Below, piece after piece: positions 19,454-28,070 of a stretch of DNA of 64,000 bases. A model generated the notes under the pieces. That model saw only the letters and a list, made by a program, of their open reading frames with translations, did not search any database and was not told where the DNA came from. The stretch spans positions 1-64,000 of the forward strand of contig NZ_JAUCGJ010000005.1 of the NCBI RefSeq assembly GCF_030378065.1, in the 5' to 3' direction. This DNA is from Candidatus Venteria ishoeyi. Its GTDB lineage: Bacteria; Pseudomonadota; Gammaproteobacteria; Beggiatoales; Beggiatoaceae. The number at the start of each line of letters is the position of its first letter. Within the stretch, counting starts at the first letter, position 1. Made by a program: the position numbers and the translations under genes.

Positions 19454-19611
19454 AATCAGCTGGTTAATCTGAACTCGATATAAGGTTTTTTAGAAAAATA
19501 GTAAAATCTATCGTTTTTCATAAAATAGTTTCACGGCTAACATCTTTTGAATAGAGGGAGTTATTCATCAGCCACCTGGAAATTATTTATCTGAAAAACG
19601 ATATATTCAAC

Positions 19612-20418
19612 TTATTTAGCCGGAGGCATATTTTTTTGCATTTGCTGGTTCATGCGCTGCATTGCCCGCTGCATCATTTGTTGCGGTGTCGCAATTTCAA
19701 AGCCTGTTGGTATAATAAAATCATTGGCAGGCACAGAGACATCCGTCTGAATTTTTAGAACTTCAAAATCTCTGTTGCCATCAGGTGACTGGGTGCGCAG
19801 TACAATGCCTTTTGCCAGCAAATCTCCTGCCACTTCTTCGGCAACGATAAAGCAAGGGTTCATTTTCATAAACGGCATGGCACCCACAGCTTTTTTACGT
19901 TCTGCATTCATTTTACCCATGCTTTCCATAAAGTGCTTCAGGTGTTTTACCTTAAGTGCTGGTTCGGAAACGTATTGATCGGCGCATAATTTACCATCGG
20001 CTTTCACCTGATAATGTGTTGTTGGGTAACCGGCAATTTCTGGGCCAGTTCCCACTTTAATCAATTCACTTTTAGCCGCAGGTTTGTCAGCAGGTGCCTG
20101 CTTGAGTTGTTTAGGCATTTTTGGCATTTGTGGTGGTGTTGACATGTCAATGACCATTTTTTCTTTTGGATTGACCATAAATGTTTTGCCAGCACCAACA
20201 TCCATCAACACATATTGTCCATTGGGCAGAGCACCGTTCATACGTCCTTTTAAACCCTCAACCAACATTGTTTGTTTAAATGTTTTAACTTCTTTGGTCA
20301 TGGGATTTGGGCGGGTTGATTGCTGTTCGATCAGCGTGGCTGCATTTGCAGCACTTGCAACGCTCCCGATTAATAAGGTATTAATCAGTATGGCGCGATA
20401 ATTTTTTTTATAAAACAT
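19612..20418 (-). CDS. exported DUF4412-like protein
   Basis: A 268-residue protein beginning with a Sec signal peptide (MFYKKNYR start, hydrophobic core, ANA cleavage near residue 26). The mature part has a repeated-strand pattern with MLVEGLKGRMN, KEKMVIDMS and GYPTTHYQVK segments, as in DUF4412/LolA-like barrel-type periplasmic proteins. The last 40 residues are Met/Gln-rich. Function is unknown. The ATG at 20418 is chosen because AGGA lies 8 bp upstream and it puts the signal peptide at the N-terminus; an in-frame ATG at 20508 would add 30 unlikely residues. It follows adk on the same strand but a strong terminator separates them. Confidence 0.75.
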   Translation of the reverse strand: MFYKKNYRAILINTLLIGSVASAANAATLIEQQSTRPNPMTKEVKTFKQTMLVEGLKGRMNGALPNGQYVLMDVGAGKTFMVNPKEKMVIDMSTPPQMPKMPKQLKQAPADKPAAKSELIKVGTGPEIAGYPTTHYQVKADGKLCADQYVSEPALKVKHLKHFMESMGKMNAERKKAVGAMPFMKMNPCFIVAEEVAGDLLAKGIVLRTQSPDGNRDFEVLKIQTDVSVPANDFIIPTGFEIATPQQMMQRAMQRMNQQMQKNMPPAK

Positions 20419-20512
20419 GGTTTTTTTCCTGTTATATGCATAAAAATAAATATTCCTTAGCATATCATTTGAAGTGTCAGGTTTGTAGATATCTGAAAAA
20501 ATATTCATGCAT

Positions 20513-20560
20513 AAAAAAACCCACGGTCTCTGATGTAAATCAGAGGCCGTGGGTTTTTTT
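20513..20560 (-). terminator. terminator of adk (works in both directions)
   Basis: Arms AACCCACGG-CTCTGAT and its complement pair over about 17 bp around a GTA loop, with an A run on one side and a T run on the other. It lies 11 bp after the adk stop. Confidence 0.9.
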
Positions 20561-20570
20561 ATATACAGGA

Positions 20571-21230
<660 letters not shown>

Positions 21231-21244
21231 TTATTTCTCCGTGT

Positions 21245-21299
21245 TTAGGAGTGAGAATTTTCTAACACTCGAATTCGAGTGCTTATTCTCGCTCCTTAA
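21245..21299. repeat. palindromic family A derivative in the adk leader
   Basis: The ends TTAGGAGTGAGAAT and ATTCTCGCTCCTTAA match the family A termini. The interior is replaced by a 16-bp perfect palindrome (21266-21281, centred on GAATTC). The whole 55 bp can fold into one hairpin. It starts 18 bp upstream of the adk start codon, so it lies in the adk promoter or leader. Confidence 0.7.
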
Positions 21300-21407
21300 G
21301 GGTGTAAAAAAACCCTTATTATGCCGCGTCATTATTAATAAGTGTATATATTTGAATTTATGGGGGTATCAAATAACCCAAGAGAGTAACTGTGTGATGA
21401 TTTAAAA

Positions 21408-21437
21408 TTGCTTATTCTAAAATCATCAGTTATAATC
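21408..21437 (+). promoter_or_regulatory. sigma-70-type promoter for tRNA-Ser and SRP RNA
   Basis: TTGCTT at 21408-21413 and TATAAT at 21432-21437, spaced 18 bp. The tRNA begins 29 bp after the -10 box. Confidence 0.65.
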
Positions 21438-21465
21438 CGCGCCCTGATTTTGAGAAATTGCACCG

Positions 21466-21555
21466 GAGAGGTGTCCGAGCGGTCGAAGGAGCACGCCTGG
21501 AAAGTGTGTGTACGTTAATCGCGTACCGAGGGTTCGAATCCCTCTCTCTCCGCCA
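21466..21555 (+). tRNA. tRNA-Ser(GGA)
   Basis: A 90-nt class II tRNA. The acceptor arm GGAGAGG pairs with TCTCTCC, the anticodon loop is CTGGAAA with anticodon GGA, there is a long variable arm, the T loop is TTCGAAT, and the CCA end is encoded (21553-21555). The anticodon identifies it as serine, reading UCC and UCU. The SRP RNA gene begins 22 bp downstream and may be in the same transcript. Confidence 0.95.
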
Positions 21556-21577
21556 TCATATTAAAATCAGGTTGTTA

Positions 21578-21692
21578 TGGTGACCTTATCGGTTCCCTCG
21601 CGACGTGAAACTGTGAACTCCGCCAGGTCCGGAAGGAAGCAACGGCAGCAGTGGAGTCGTGCGCCGAGGTGTAGCTGCTAAGGTCGCCACCA
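21578..21692 (+). ncRNA. ffs: signal recognition particle 4.5S RNA
   Basis: About 115 nt folding into one long hairpin whose ends TGGTGACC and GGTCGCCACCA pair. The apical part has the conserved bacterial SRP core, CAGGTCCGGAAGGAAGCA, with the GGAA tetraloop and the internal loop that binds Ffh domain M. The RNA targets membrane proteins to FtsY and SecYEG. Placement just before dnaX is common in proteobacteria. Confidence 0.95.
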
Positions 21693-21782
21693 TTCTTAAA
21701 AGTCCTCATTTAATATCCAATAAAGCCGTAAACAGCGGTGCCGTTATCAGGTACTTAGCACAGGCTTTTTCAGGTGCCCGCT

Positions 21783-23630
21783 ATGGCTGATATGGACACG
21801 ATGCGTTATCAGGTACTTGCCCGTAAATGGCGTCCCCATAGTTTTGCAGAAATGGTGGGCCAAAGTCATGTGCAAAGGGTGTTGATCAATGCCCTGGAAT
21901 CCAAGCGTTTGCATCACGCTTATTTATTTACCGGTACACGCGGCGTTGGTAAAACCACGATTGCCAGAATTCTGGCAAAATCCCTAAATTGTACTGAGTC
22001 TGGTGTCAGCGCCTACCCTTGCGGACATTGCCCCAGTTGCCTGGAAGTGGATGCTGGACGTTTTGTTGATTTAATTGAAGTGGATGCCGCATCCCGTACC
22101 AAGGTCGAAGAAACCCGCGAACTTCTGGAAAATGTGCAATATGCGCCCACTAAAGGCCGTTATAAGGTTTATCTGATTGATGAAGTCCATATGCTGTCAA
22201 ACAGCAGTTTTAATGCTTTATTAAAAACTCTGGAAGAGCCACCTGAGCACGTTAAATTTTTATTTGCCACCACCGATCCGGAAAAATTACCCGCCACGAT
22301 TTTATCGCGTTGTTTGCAGTTTAATCTGAAGCGCTTAACGCTCAGTGAAATCAGTAGTCATCTGGAAAAAATTTTACAGCAGGAAAGCATCGCTTTTGAA
22401 GCGCCTGCTTTGCAGCATATTGCAAAAGCTGCCGATGGTAGTATGCGCGATGCCTTAAGTTTGCTGGATCAGGCAATCGCTTATGGCAATGGGCAATTGC
22501 TCAGCGCAGAAATCAGCACCATGCTGGGTAGCATTGAGCAAAATCAGGTGTATCCTTTACTTGAGGCTTTAGTTGCGCAAGATGCTGGCGCGTTGATGGA
22601 TGCTGTGGAAACTATGGCGGCTTATCAACCGGATTATGGACAGGTGTTAGCTGAATTGCTGTCCACACTGCAACAAATTGCCTTGCTGCAATATATTCCA
22701 GATTATCAGAATAAGGCTTCCCCCTTAGAGGATGACAGCGCGCAGGCATTATCTGCTTTTGCAAAGCAAATGACGCCGGAAAGCATACAGTTATTTTATC
22801 AAATTGCTTTATTAGGGCGGCGTGACTTGCCTTTGTCTCCAGAAGCCAAAGGGGGATTTGAAATGGTATTGCTGCGTATGCTGGCATTTCTTCCGGTAGC
22901 GGCAATAGATAATACTTCGCCTCAAACCAAAAGTATTCAAGCAAAACCAAATGCACCTGCTCCCGAGACTTCTGCAACACATGTCCAGCAAACTAAAGCC
23001 CCGTCCCGTAATAGCAGTAGTAATAATGCGGGTATCTCTTCCGCTCGTGCGGCACTAGGGCAGCTCCAACAAGATAACAAGCCGAAAAAAAAAACACTTA
23101 AATCCTTAGCTGCAAAGTCACAAATACCACAGAATCAGGTAAAGCCTGTCACCAAGTCATTGCCTGAAACCAGCTTAAGCAGCCACAAGGCACAATCAGT
23201 ACGCTTGCAGCAACAGCAAGAGATGCCGGAGTCGGCAAAATTTTGGGCAAGCCTGTTAACACAACTTGAGGTGAGTGGTGGTAGTCGGGAATTGGCAAAT
23301 CATTGTGTTTTATTACAACATGAAAACCAGCAGTTCGTGCTGCAACTGGATAAAATGGCATTACATAATGTCAAACGGGAACAGGATATTTATAACGCAT
23401 TGCAGCGCCATTTTAGTGGTTCCGTACAATTACAGATTCAAAAAAAAACCCTTTCAGCGACCCAAAAACAACAAACACCCGCTGCTTTGCAGGCAGCGGC
23501 GAAAGTGAAGCAAAATCAACAAGCCTGGCAAACACTGGAAAATGACTCTACAGTCAAAGCGTTAAAAAATTTATTTGGTGCCGAGTTTGACCGTCAAAGC
23601 TTAAAAATTCTGGCTAAGGGTATATCTTAA
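21783..23630 (+). CDS. dnaX: DNA polymerase III tau/gamma subunit
   Basis: A 615-residue clamp-loader subunit. Visible are Walker A GTRGVGKT (residues 51-58), four zinc-binding cysteines (70, 80, 83, 86), Walker B DEVHML, and the SRC sensor motif. After about residue 370 the sequence is a low-complexity linker, then a divergent tau-specific C-terminus (domains IV-V) that contacts DnaB and the polymerase. A run of ten A inside the linker (23085-23094) probably causes a -1 shift giving the shorter gamma form of 439 residues. The ATG at 21783 has AGGTG 6 bp upstream; an in-frame GTG (21774) and ATG (21801) also exist, and homologues often begin at the latter (MxYQVLARKWRP). Confidence 0.95.
   Translation: MADMDTMRYQVLARKWRPHSFAEMVGQSHVQRVLINALESKRLHHAYLFTGTRGVGKTTIARILAKSLNCTESGVSAYPCGHCPSCLEVDAGRFVDLIEVDAASRTKVEETRELLENVQYAPTKGRYKVYLIDEVHMLSNSSFNALLKTLEEPPEHVKFLFATTDPEKLPATILSRCLQFNLKRLTLSEISSHLEKILQQESIAFEAPALQHIAKAADGSMRDALSLLDQAIAYGNGQLLSAEISTMLGSIEQNQVYPLLEALVAQDAGALMDAVETMAAYQPDYGQVLAELLSTLQQIALLQYIPDYQNKASPLEDDSAQALSAFAKQMTPESIQLFYQIALLGRRDLPLSPEAKGGFEMVLLRMLAFLPVAAIDNTSPQTKSIQAKPNAPAPETSATHVQQTKAPSRNSSSNNAGISSARAALGQLQQDNKPKKKTLKSLAAKSQIPQNQVKPVTKSLPETSLSSHKAQSVRLQQQQEMPESAKFWASLLTQLEVSGGSRELANHCVLLQHENQQFVLQLDKMALHNVKREQDIYNALQRHFSGSVQLQIQKKTLSATQKQQTPAALQAAAKVKQNQQAWQTLENDSTVKALKNLFGAEFDRQSLKILAKGIS
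23085..23102 (+). promoter_or_regulatory. probable programmed -1 frameshift site in dnaX
   Basis: Ten consecutive A follow a CCG codon. In the zero frame they read Lys-Lys-Lys-Thr and translation continues as tau. If the ribosome slips back one base on the third AAA (23091-23093), the next codons are AAC, ACT and TAA, so synthesis stops after 439 residues. That is the size of the gamma subunit, and the place (linker between domains III and IV) matches known dnaX shift sites. Transcriptional slippage on the A run would give the same product. Confidence 0.75.
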
Positions 23631-23779
23631 TTTTTTTATTATTGCTTATGCTCACTCCTAACTACCCCCTGATTTTTGAAAAATCTTTGCTGTCTGCCAT
23701 ATCAGCTATATAATGGCTTTAATTTGATGCGCCCTTAAAATAAACACTCTTTTCCATTCAGTTATCCAGGAATATTCCA

Positions 23780-25780
23780 GTGCCTTCAGTGTCTACAGAA
23801 GCTAAAGCCAAGGCTGAAGCCAAACGACTCATGGCCGAAGTGAATCAGCTTCAGGCCCAAGCAAAAAATCAACATGTCACCAGTTATCGTGAGACACAAA
23901 AGCTGATCGTACATATTAATCAGCTACAAGTTGCTGCGATTAAAGAAAAAAGTGCAGCTAAAGCGGAACAGGCAAAGCAGGAAACCAAACGTCTGTTTAC
24001 AGAAAAATTTAGCCATATTCAGGATAAACAGAAAAATATCCACGCACAAATCAATCGTTTATTACAGGTCAAGCAGAAATATGATCTGCTTGCGAAAACG
24101 CAACTGGCTATTGGCAAAAAAGAAAATCCCAATGACACACATTTTCGTCAGCAATTGATGGGCTTAATTAAGCAGAAAAAAGAAGAATTTATCCGCACCA
24201 ATAAAGAGGCTGAAAATATTCACGATCAGGCCAGAAAAAAATCAATCATACTGACTAAAAATGGTGAAACAAGCCAGGTTGTTGAGCAAGCCACAGAAAA
24301 AAAACCACAGGCTACGGATATCTCACCTTCTTTAAGTGACAAAGCAAAAGCTGAAGCAGAGAAGCTGATCACGGAAGTTACTGCGCCGAAAAATATGGTA
24401 ACGGCGGATAAAGCTGAAGAAGTTGGAAAAATGATTCAGGAAATCAGTAAGCTGCAAATGGCTGCTGAGCAGGGTACCTTAACTGAAAGCGAAGCCTTAT
24501 TGCTGGAAGAGCGTATCTTGAAAGTTGAATCAAAACAGCGCGAGTCGCGTGAGCAGATCAATCAACTGACTCAGGCTAAAATTAAGTATGAATTGGCCTT
24601 ATCACGCAATGCTGAACAACGTAAACATCAGGATGAAAGATTACGCGGCGAACTGAATCATTTGATTACTGAAAAAGAGCAGGAACAAAATCAGCTGCTT
24701 GATGAATTAAATATGATTCGTATGCACTCAGAGCAGGAAGCCAAGCTGCTCAAGGCACAGCGTGATGCTGCGCGTGCGCTGGCAGAACAGCAATCCCAGG
24801 TTGATGCCAGCAAACTGCCGCAAGACTCCAAAAAATATGGCATGTTATTAGGAGTTGTTGTATTGATTTTATTATTAGGCGGGGGGGCAGGTGTGTTTTT
24901 TCTGACACCCTGGCTCAATCCTGATGAAGATGTGCCGCTGAATGATAAACTGATTAAAAACTCAGTTGCGCCCGTTGCAGCGGTTAGTCCCGTTGAAGAA
25001 CAAGCAGCGCCACCTAAAGTAAAAAGAGCAGTCAAAAGAAAGCTGAAACCTATTCGTATTTTCCAGGATAAATTAAGCAGTGGCGCTTTATCACCAATCA
25101 TGATACAACTGCCGGCAGGTGCATTTAAGATGGGAAGTCCGCCACATTACCCTTATACTGACGAGCATCCCCAACAAACTATTAATTTACAGAGTTTTTC
25201 TATCAGCCAATTTGAAATCAGCTTTGATGAATACCAGGTTTTTATTCGTGCCACTGGGCGTAAAATGCCTTTTGATAATAACTGGGGGCAGGATAAACGT
25301 CCGGTTATTAATGTTAATTGGCAGGATGCAACAGCCTATGCGCAATGGTTAAGTCAGGAAACAGGTTATCAATATTATTTACCCAGTGAGCGGGAATGGG
25401 AATATGCTGCAAGAGCTGGCAGCAAAACCACTTTCTGGTGGGGTAATAAAGTCGGTAAAAATCATGCCAATTGTGCTGTTTGCTCAAGTCAGTGGAGTGG
25501 TGTGAAGACAGCACCGGTTGGCAGCTTTTCCCCTAATTCATTTGGTTTGCATGACATGATTGGCAATGTTCTTGAATGGACTCGTACCTGTTACCATCCC
25601 AATTATCAAAATGCACCGACAGGTGGACAAAACTGGGAAGGTGGAAACTGCGCCCAACGTATGGTACGGGGTAGTGCTTATAACAGCTATAAACGGGATA
25701 TTCGTATTACCCGGAGAAAAGCATTTACCTCAAAATCACGAAATACCAATTTAGGTTTTAGAGTGGTGCGCGTGAACTAG
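23780..25780 (+). CDS. coiled-coil membrane protein with C-terminal FGE-sulfatase-fold domain
   Basis: A 666-residue protein in three parts. Residues about 8-330 are Lys/Glu/Gln-rich coiled coil and appear duplicated: AKAEAKRLMAEVNQL near 10 recurs as AKAEAEKLITEV near 190, with similar downstream spacing. A single membrane segment lies at about 354-375. Residues about 430-666 form a formylglycine-generating-enzyme (SUMF1) fold: FKMGSPP, INVNWQDATAYAQWLS, YLPSEREWEYAARAG, GNVLEWT and the terminal NLGFRVVR. The copper-binding cysteine pair of true FGE is not where expected, so it is probably a binding or scaffold domain rather than a sulfatase-maturing enzyme. The start is GTG with CCAGGA 8 bp upstream. 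A hypothetical gene follows within 40 bp. Confidence 0.85.
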   Translation: MPSVSTEAKAKAEAKRLMAEVNQLQAQAKNQHVTSYRETQKLIVHINQLQVAAIKEKSAAKAEQAKQETKRLFTEKFSHIQDKQKNIHAQINRLLQVKQKYDLLAKTQLAIGKKENPNDTHFRQQLMGLIKQKKEEFIRTNKEAENIHDQARKKSIILTKNGETSQVVEQATEKKPQATDISPSLSDKAKAEAEKLITEVTAPKNMVTADKAEEVGKMIQEISKLQMAAEQGTLTESEALLLEERILKVESKQRESREQINQLTQAKIKYELALSRNAEQRKHQDERLRGELNHLITEKEQEQNQLLDELNMIRMHSEQEAKLLKAQRDAARALAEQQSQVDASKLPQDSKKYGMLLGVVVLILLLGGGAGVFFLTPWLNPDEDVPLNDKLIKNSVAPVAAVSPVEEQAAPPKVKRAVKRKLKPIRIFQDKLSSGALSPIMIQLPAGAFKMGSPPHYPYTDEHPQQTINLQSFSISQFEISFDEYQVFIRATGRKMPFDNNWGQDKRPVINVNWQDATAYAQWLSQETGYQYYLPSEREWEYAARAGSKTTFWWGNKVGKNHANCAVCSSQWSGVKTAPVGSFSPNSFGLHDMIGNVLEWTRTCYHPNYQNAPTGGQNWEGGNCAQRMVRGSAYNSYKRDIRITRRKAFTSKSRNTNLGFRVVRVN

Positions 25781-25817
25781 TATGCAGGAAAATCCGTTAT
25801 GGATTTGGAGCCTTATC

Positions 25818-26321
25818 ATGAAAATTAGTGAAGAACTTAGAAAACGCATTAAGCAACTGGAAGCAGAGCAAAATACGCAGGCTCAAGATTTAGCCGAGCT
25901 GGATAGCTTAAAAGATTTTGCCAGTATTGAAGAACTGGAAAAAGAGCTGTCCCACATTGATCAGGATATGCCGCAGGCAACACCTGAGTTACAACTTCAG
26001 GATATTAATTTAGAACAAGAACTCCTTCCCGAAGTTGAGCTAAATGATAAACTGGTAGAAACACCTGAGCTTCATGATATTGATTTATCTGAAGAAATGC
26101 TGGGGCAGGGCAAGCCCAAAGCAAAACAAACAACAGGAAATTATGCCGTTTGCCTGTTATTTAATGTCAAAATGCCTTCAGAGTGGTCGGAAGAAGCCGG
26201 AGGGGGTTGGCGAGGCAAAGGCCAGGGTACGCAGTATCCGAGTCAGGAAGCAGCAAATAAGGCGCTGAAACAACTTAAGAAAAAATGGCCTGATTACCCG
26301 ATTAAGATTATGAAGAATTAA
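25818..26321 (+). CDS. hypothetical acidic coiled-coil protein
   Basis: A 167-residue protein I do not recognise. The first 100 residues are acidic and helical (Glu/Gln/Leu-rich, coiled coil likely). The C-terminal part is a compact segment with AVCLLFNVKMPSEW, a glycine-rich turn, and a Lys-rich helix ending in KKWPDYPIKIMK. The ATG at 25818 is preferred because GGAG lies 7 bp upstream; an earlier ATG at 25782 would add 12 residues. It directly follows the FGE-fold protein and is probably in the same operon. The next gene has its own promoter. Confidence 0.65.
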   Translation: MKISEELRKRIKQLEAEQNTQAQDLAELDSLKDFASIEELEKELSHIDQDMPQATPELQLQDINLEQELLPEVELNDKLVETPELHDIDLSEEMLGQGKPKAKQTTGNYAVCLLFNVKMPSEWSEEAGGGWRGKGQGTQYPSQEAANKALKQLKKKWPDYPIKIMKN

Positions 26322-26338
26322 AAAAACAAAATTTTTAC

Positions 26339-26367
26339 TTGACCACTGACATTTTATGTCCCATAAT
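26339..26367 (+). promoter_or_regulatory. sigma-70-type promoter of the yjfI/pspA-like operon
   Basis: TTGACC at 26339-26344 and CATAAT at 26362-26367, spaced 17 bp. It is followed by AGGAGG 6 bp before the ATG at 26397. Confidence 0.7.
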
Positions 26368-26396
26368 ATGTCTAACTTCATATGTAGGAGGATGCA

Positions 26397-26825
26397 ATGA
26401 GCTACCAACAGAGATTGACTGAACTGGCGACTGAAATTGATGGCGCTGTCACTGAATCAGAACTGGTTTTACGCACAGAACTGATTGAAGGTGAGGAAGG
26501 TGTTAACGTTTTAATTGTCAGCGTAGAAGATCGGGAAGAATTTCCAGTTTACATCACCATAGACGATAGTCAGGTTTTATGTATTTCACACTTATGGCTG
26601 GAAGATGAGGTGATTGCAGAAAAACGTGCTGAACTCTTAGATGCCTTATTGGCAATGAACGTACCGATGCCCTTGTCTTCATTTTCCAAGCTGGGCGATC
26701 AGTATTTGATTTTTGGTGCGCTAAGCAATCAATCTTCAGTTAACCATGTATTGGAAGAAATTGATATGCTCAGCAACAATACGCTAACTGCGATTGAAGA
26801 ATTTGCAGACTTTCTGCAAGCATAA
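26397..26825 (+). CDS. DUF2170 (YjfI-like) protein
   Basis: A 142-residue acidic cytoplasmic protein that matches the DUF2170/YjfI family. It has a VNVLIVSVEDREEFPVYI strand pair, then an ISHLWLEDEV segment, and a C-terminal helix that opens NVPMPLSSFSKLGDQYL and ends in IEEFADFL. YjfI genes typically precede a PspA-like gene (yjfJ), and that is exactly the order here: the PspA-family gene begins 123 bp downstream. The role is unknown but the context points to membrane stress. A strong AGGAGG and a good promoter are present. Confidence 0.8.
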   Translation: MSYQQRLTELATEIDGAVTESELVLRTELIEGEEGVNVLIVSVEDREEFPVYITIDDSQVLCISHLWLEDEVIAEKRAELLDALLAMNVPMPLSSFSKLGDQYLIFGALSNQSSVNHVLEEIDMLSNNTLTAIEEFADFLQA

Positions 26826-26948
26826 ACTACCTAAAGCAAAATTTAGCATGAGATGGAAGCAGTTTTCAGTAGATTAAGCACTGAAAGAAGCTGGCATCGA
26901 ACTTAGATTGAATAGATTTATCAGTATCACTGATATCAGGGGGTTAAA

Positions 26949-27677
26949 ATGGGATTTTTTAGTAAATTATTTACCGCTTTTCGCGGTGCGGCAACCGAAG
27001 CTGGAGAAGCCATGGTGGACACACAAGCACTACGAATTCTCGATCAGGAGGTTCGTGACTCTAAACGCAGTCTGGACGCAGCTAAAGAGAATCTGGCTAA
27101 AGTGATTGCCCAGCAGATGGGCGTTGAACGCGAAGTTAAACGCTTGAGAAAAACCCTGGAAGAATACGAAGGTTACGCCTTGCAAGCCTTGGATAAAGGT
27201 GATGAAGCCCTGGCAACAGAGTTAGCTGAAAAAGTGGCTGAAATCGAAAATGAACTGGAAGTTCAGCAAAGTGTACTCGACAGTTATAAAAATAACGTCA
27301 GCACACTTAAGCAAACGGTGCGCAAGACTGAAACCAGTATTAAAGCGATGGAACGCGAGATTAATGTGGTGAAAACTTCTGCCAAGGTGCAGGAAGCCAA
27401 TGAAGCGATTTCCTCCCGCTTTTCGGGTACGGATTCTTCGTTGAAAACAGCAACTGCCTCATTGGAGCGCATTAAAAAACGCCAGCAGGAAAAAGCCGAT
27501 CAAATGACGGCGGCGATGAATATGCACAAAGAAGACTTAGGTGATAACTTACAAGACAAGCTGCGCGATGCCGGTATTGTCAATGCCAATTCTTCTACTA
27601 ATTCTGTGTTAGAGCGCCTGAAAGCAAAGCGTAAACCTGCTGCTAAAGCAGGATCTGACACACCGCCTGCGGCTTAA
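26949..27677 (+). CDS. PspA/IM30-family protein (YjfJ-like)
   Basis: A 242-residue, almost entirely helical protein of the PspA/IM30/Vipp1 family. It starts with an amphipathic MGFFSKLFTAFRGA segment, then has long coiled-coil helices (about 30-150: DQEVRDSKRSLDAAKENLAKV and onward) and a Thr/Ser-rich middle. The C-terminus is Lys/Ala-rich and differs from canonical PspA. Such proteins assemble on the inner face of the cytoplasmic membrane and support it under stress. GGGG-like ribosome site lies before the ATG. It follows a YjfI-like gene and precedes two small unknown genes. It is separate from pspBC at 38.6 kb. Confidence 0.88.
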   Translation: MGFFSKLFTAFRGAATEAGEAMVDTQALRILDQEVRDSKRSLDAAKENLAKVIAQQMGVEREVKRLRKTLEEYEGYALQALDKGDEALATELAEKVAEIENELEVQQSVLDSYKNNVSTLKQTVRKTETSIKAMEREINVVKTSAKVQEANEAISSRFSGTDSSLKTATASLERIKKRQQEKADQMTAAMNMHKEDLGDNLQDKLRDAGIVNANSSTNSVLERLKAKRKPAAKAGSDTPPAA

Positions 27678-27683
27678 GATAAC

Positions 27684-27712
27684 GTAGAGACGTAGCACTG
27701 CTACGTCTCTAC
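27684..27712. repeat. palindrome family D, copy 1
   Basis: GTAGAGACGTAGCA and its exact complement TGCTACGTCTCTAC are separated by one base. It lies between the PspA-like gene and the next gene. Near copies are at 33782-33810 and 37071-37099. Confidence 0.85.
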
Positions 27713-27726
27713 CCTACGATTTTATT

Positions 27727-28065
27727 ATGACCGATTTACCCAATAAATGGAAAAAATCAGAAAAAAGCCTCAGAGCTGTACAACTGGCTTTTGAGTTTAA
27801 CCAGCATATTTCTGATTCAATACGCACTGCCGCCAGCCGCCACGGTTTAAGTCCTTCGGATCAAATCAGGGAGGTTATCGGGCTGAAAGCAAAAAAACCC
27901 TTAAGGCCGCGCTTAACTGTTTCGCTCTCTGCGCAAGATTATGAGCACCTGGGCAAACGCTATGGCTTATCACCTGATGATAAAGCGGGTATCCGCAGCG
28001 CGATCTCAGAAGAGTTGATTCATTTCTCGCAAATAGAAAATGATAAACCAAATAATAAGGCATAG
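27727..28065 (+). CDS. hypothetical protein, 112 aa, ribbon-helix-helix-like or adaptor
   Basis: A small basic soluble protein I cannot assign. It contains a helix LAFEFNQHISDSIRTAASRHGLSP-type segment followed by QIREVIGL, then a second block LTVSLSAQDYEHLGKRYGLSP that resembles the first, so the protein seems built from two similar halves. Short repeated units like these recall ribbon-helix-helix DNA-binding proteins, but that is only a guess. It lies in line with the PspA-like gene and 5 bp before a small membrane protein, so it likely belongs to the same stress operon. Confidence 0.7.
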   Translation: MTDLPNKWKKSEKSLRAVQLAFEFNQHISDSIRTAASRHGLSPSDQIREVIGLKAKKPLRPRLTVSLSAQDYEHLGKRYGLSPDDKAGIRSAISEELIHFSQIENDKPNNKA

Positions 28066-28070
28066 TCATC

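Noticed and set aside
23651-23661. CTCACTCCTAA after dnaX, like a family A end
   Set aside because: No matching partner end is found nearby; it may be a remnant but 11 bp is too little.
26851-26910. Similarity of the stretch after the yjfI-like gene (AAGCACTGAAAG, AACTTAGATT) to 53145-53190, 5240-5270 and 50782-50812
   Set aside because: The shared words are short and not in the same order with clear ends, so I could not support a repeat family.
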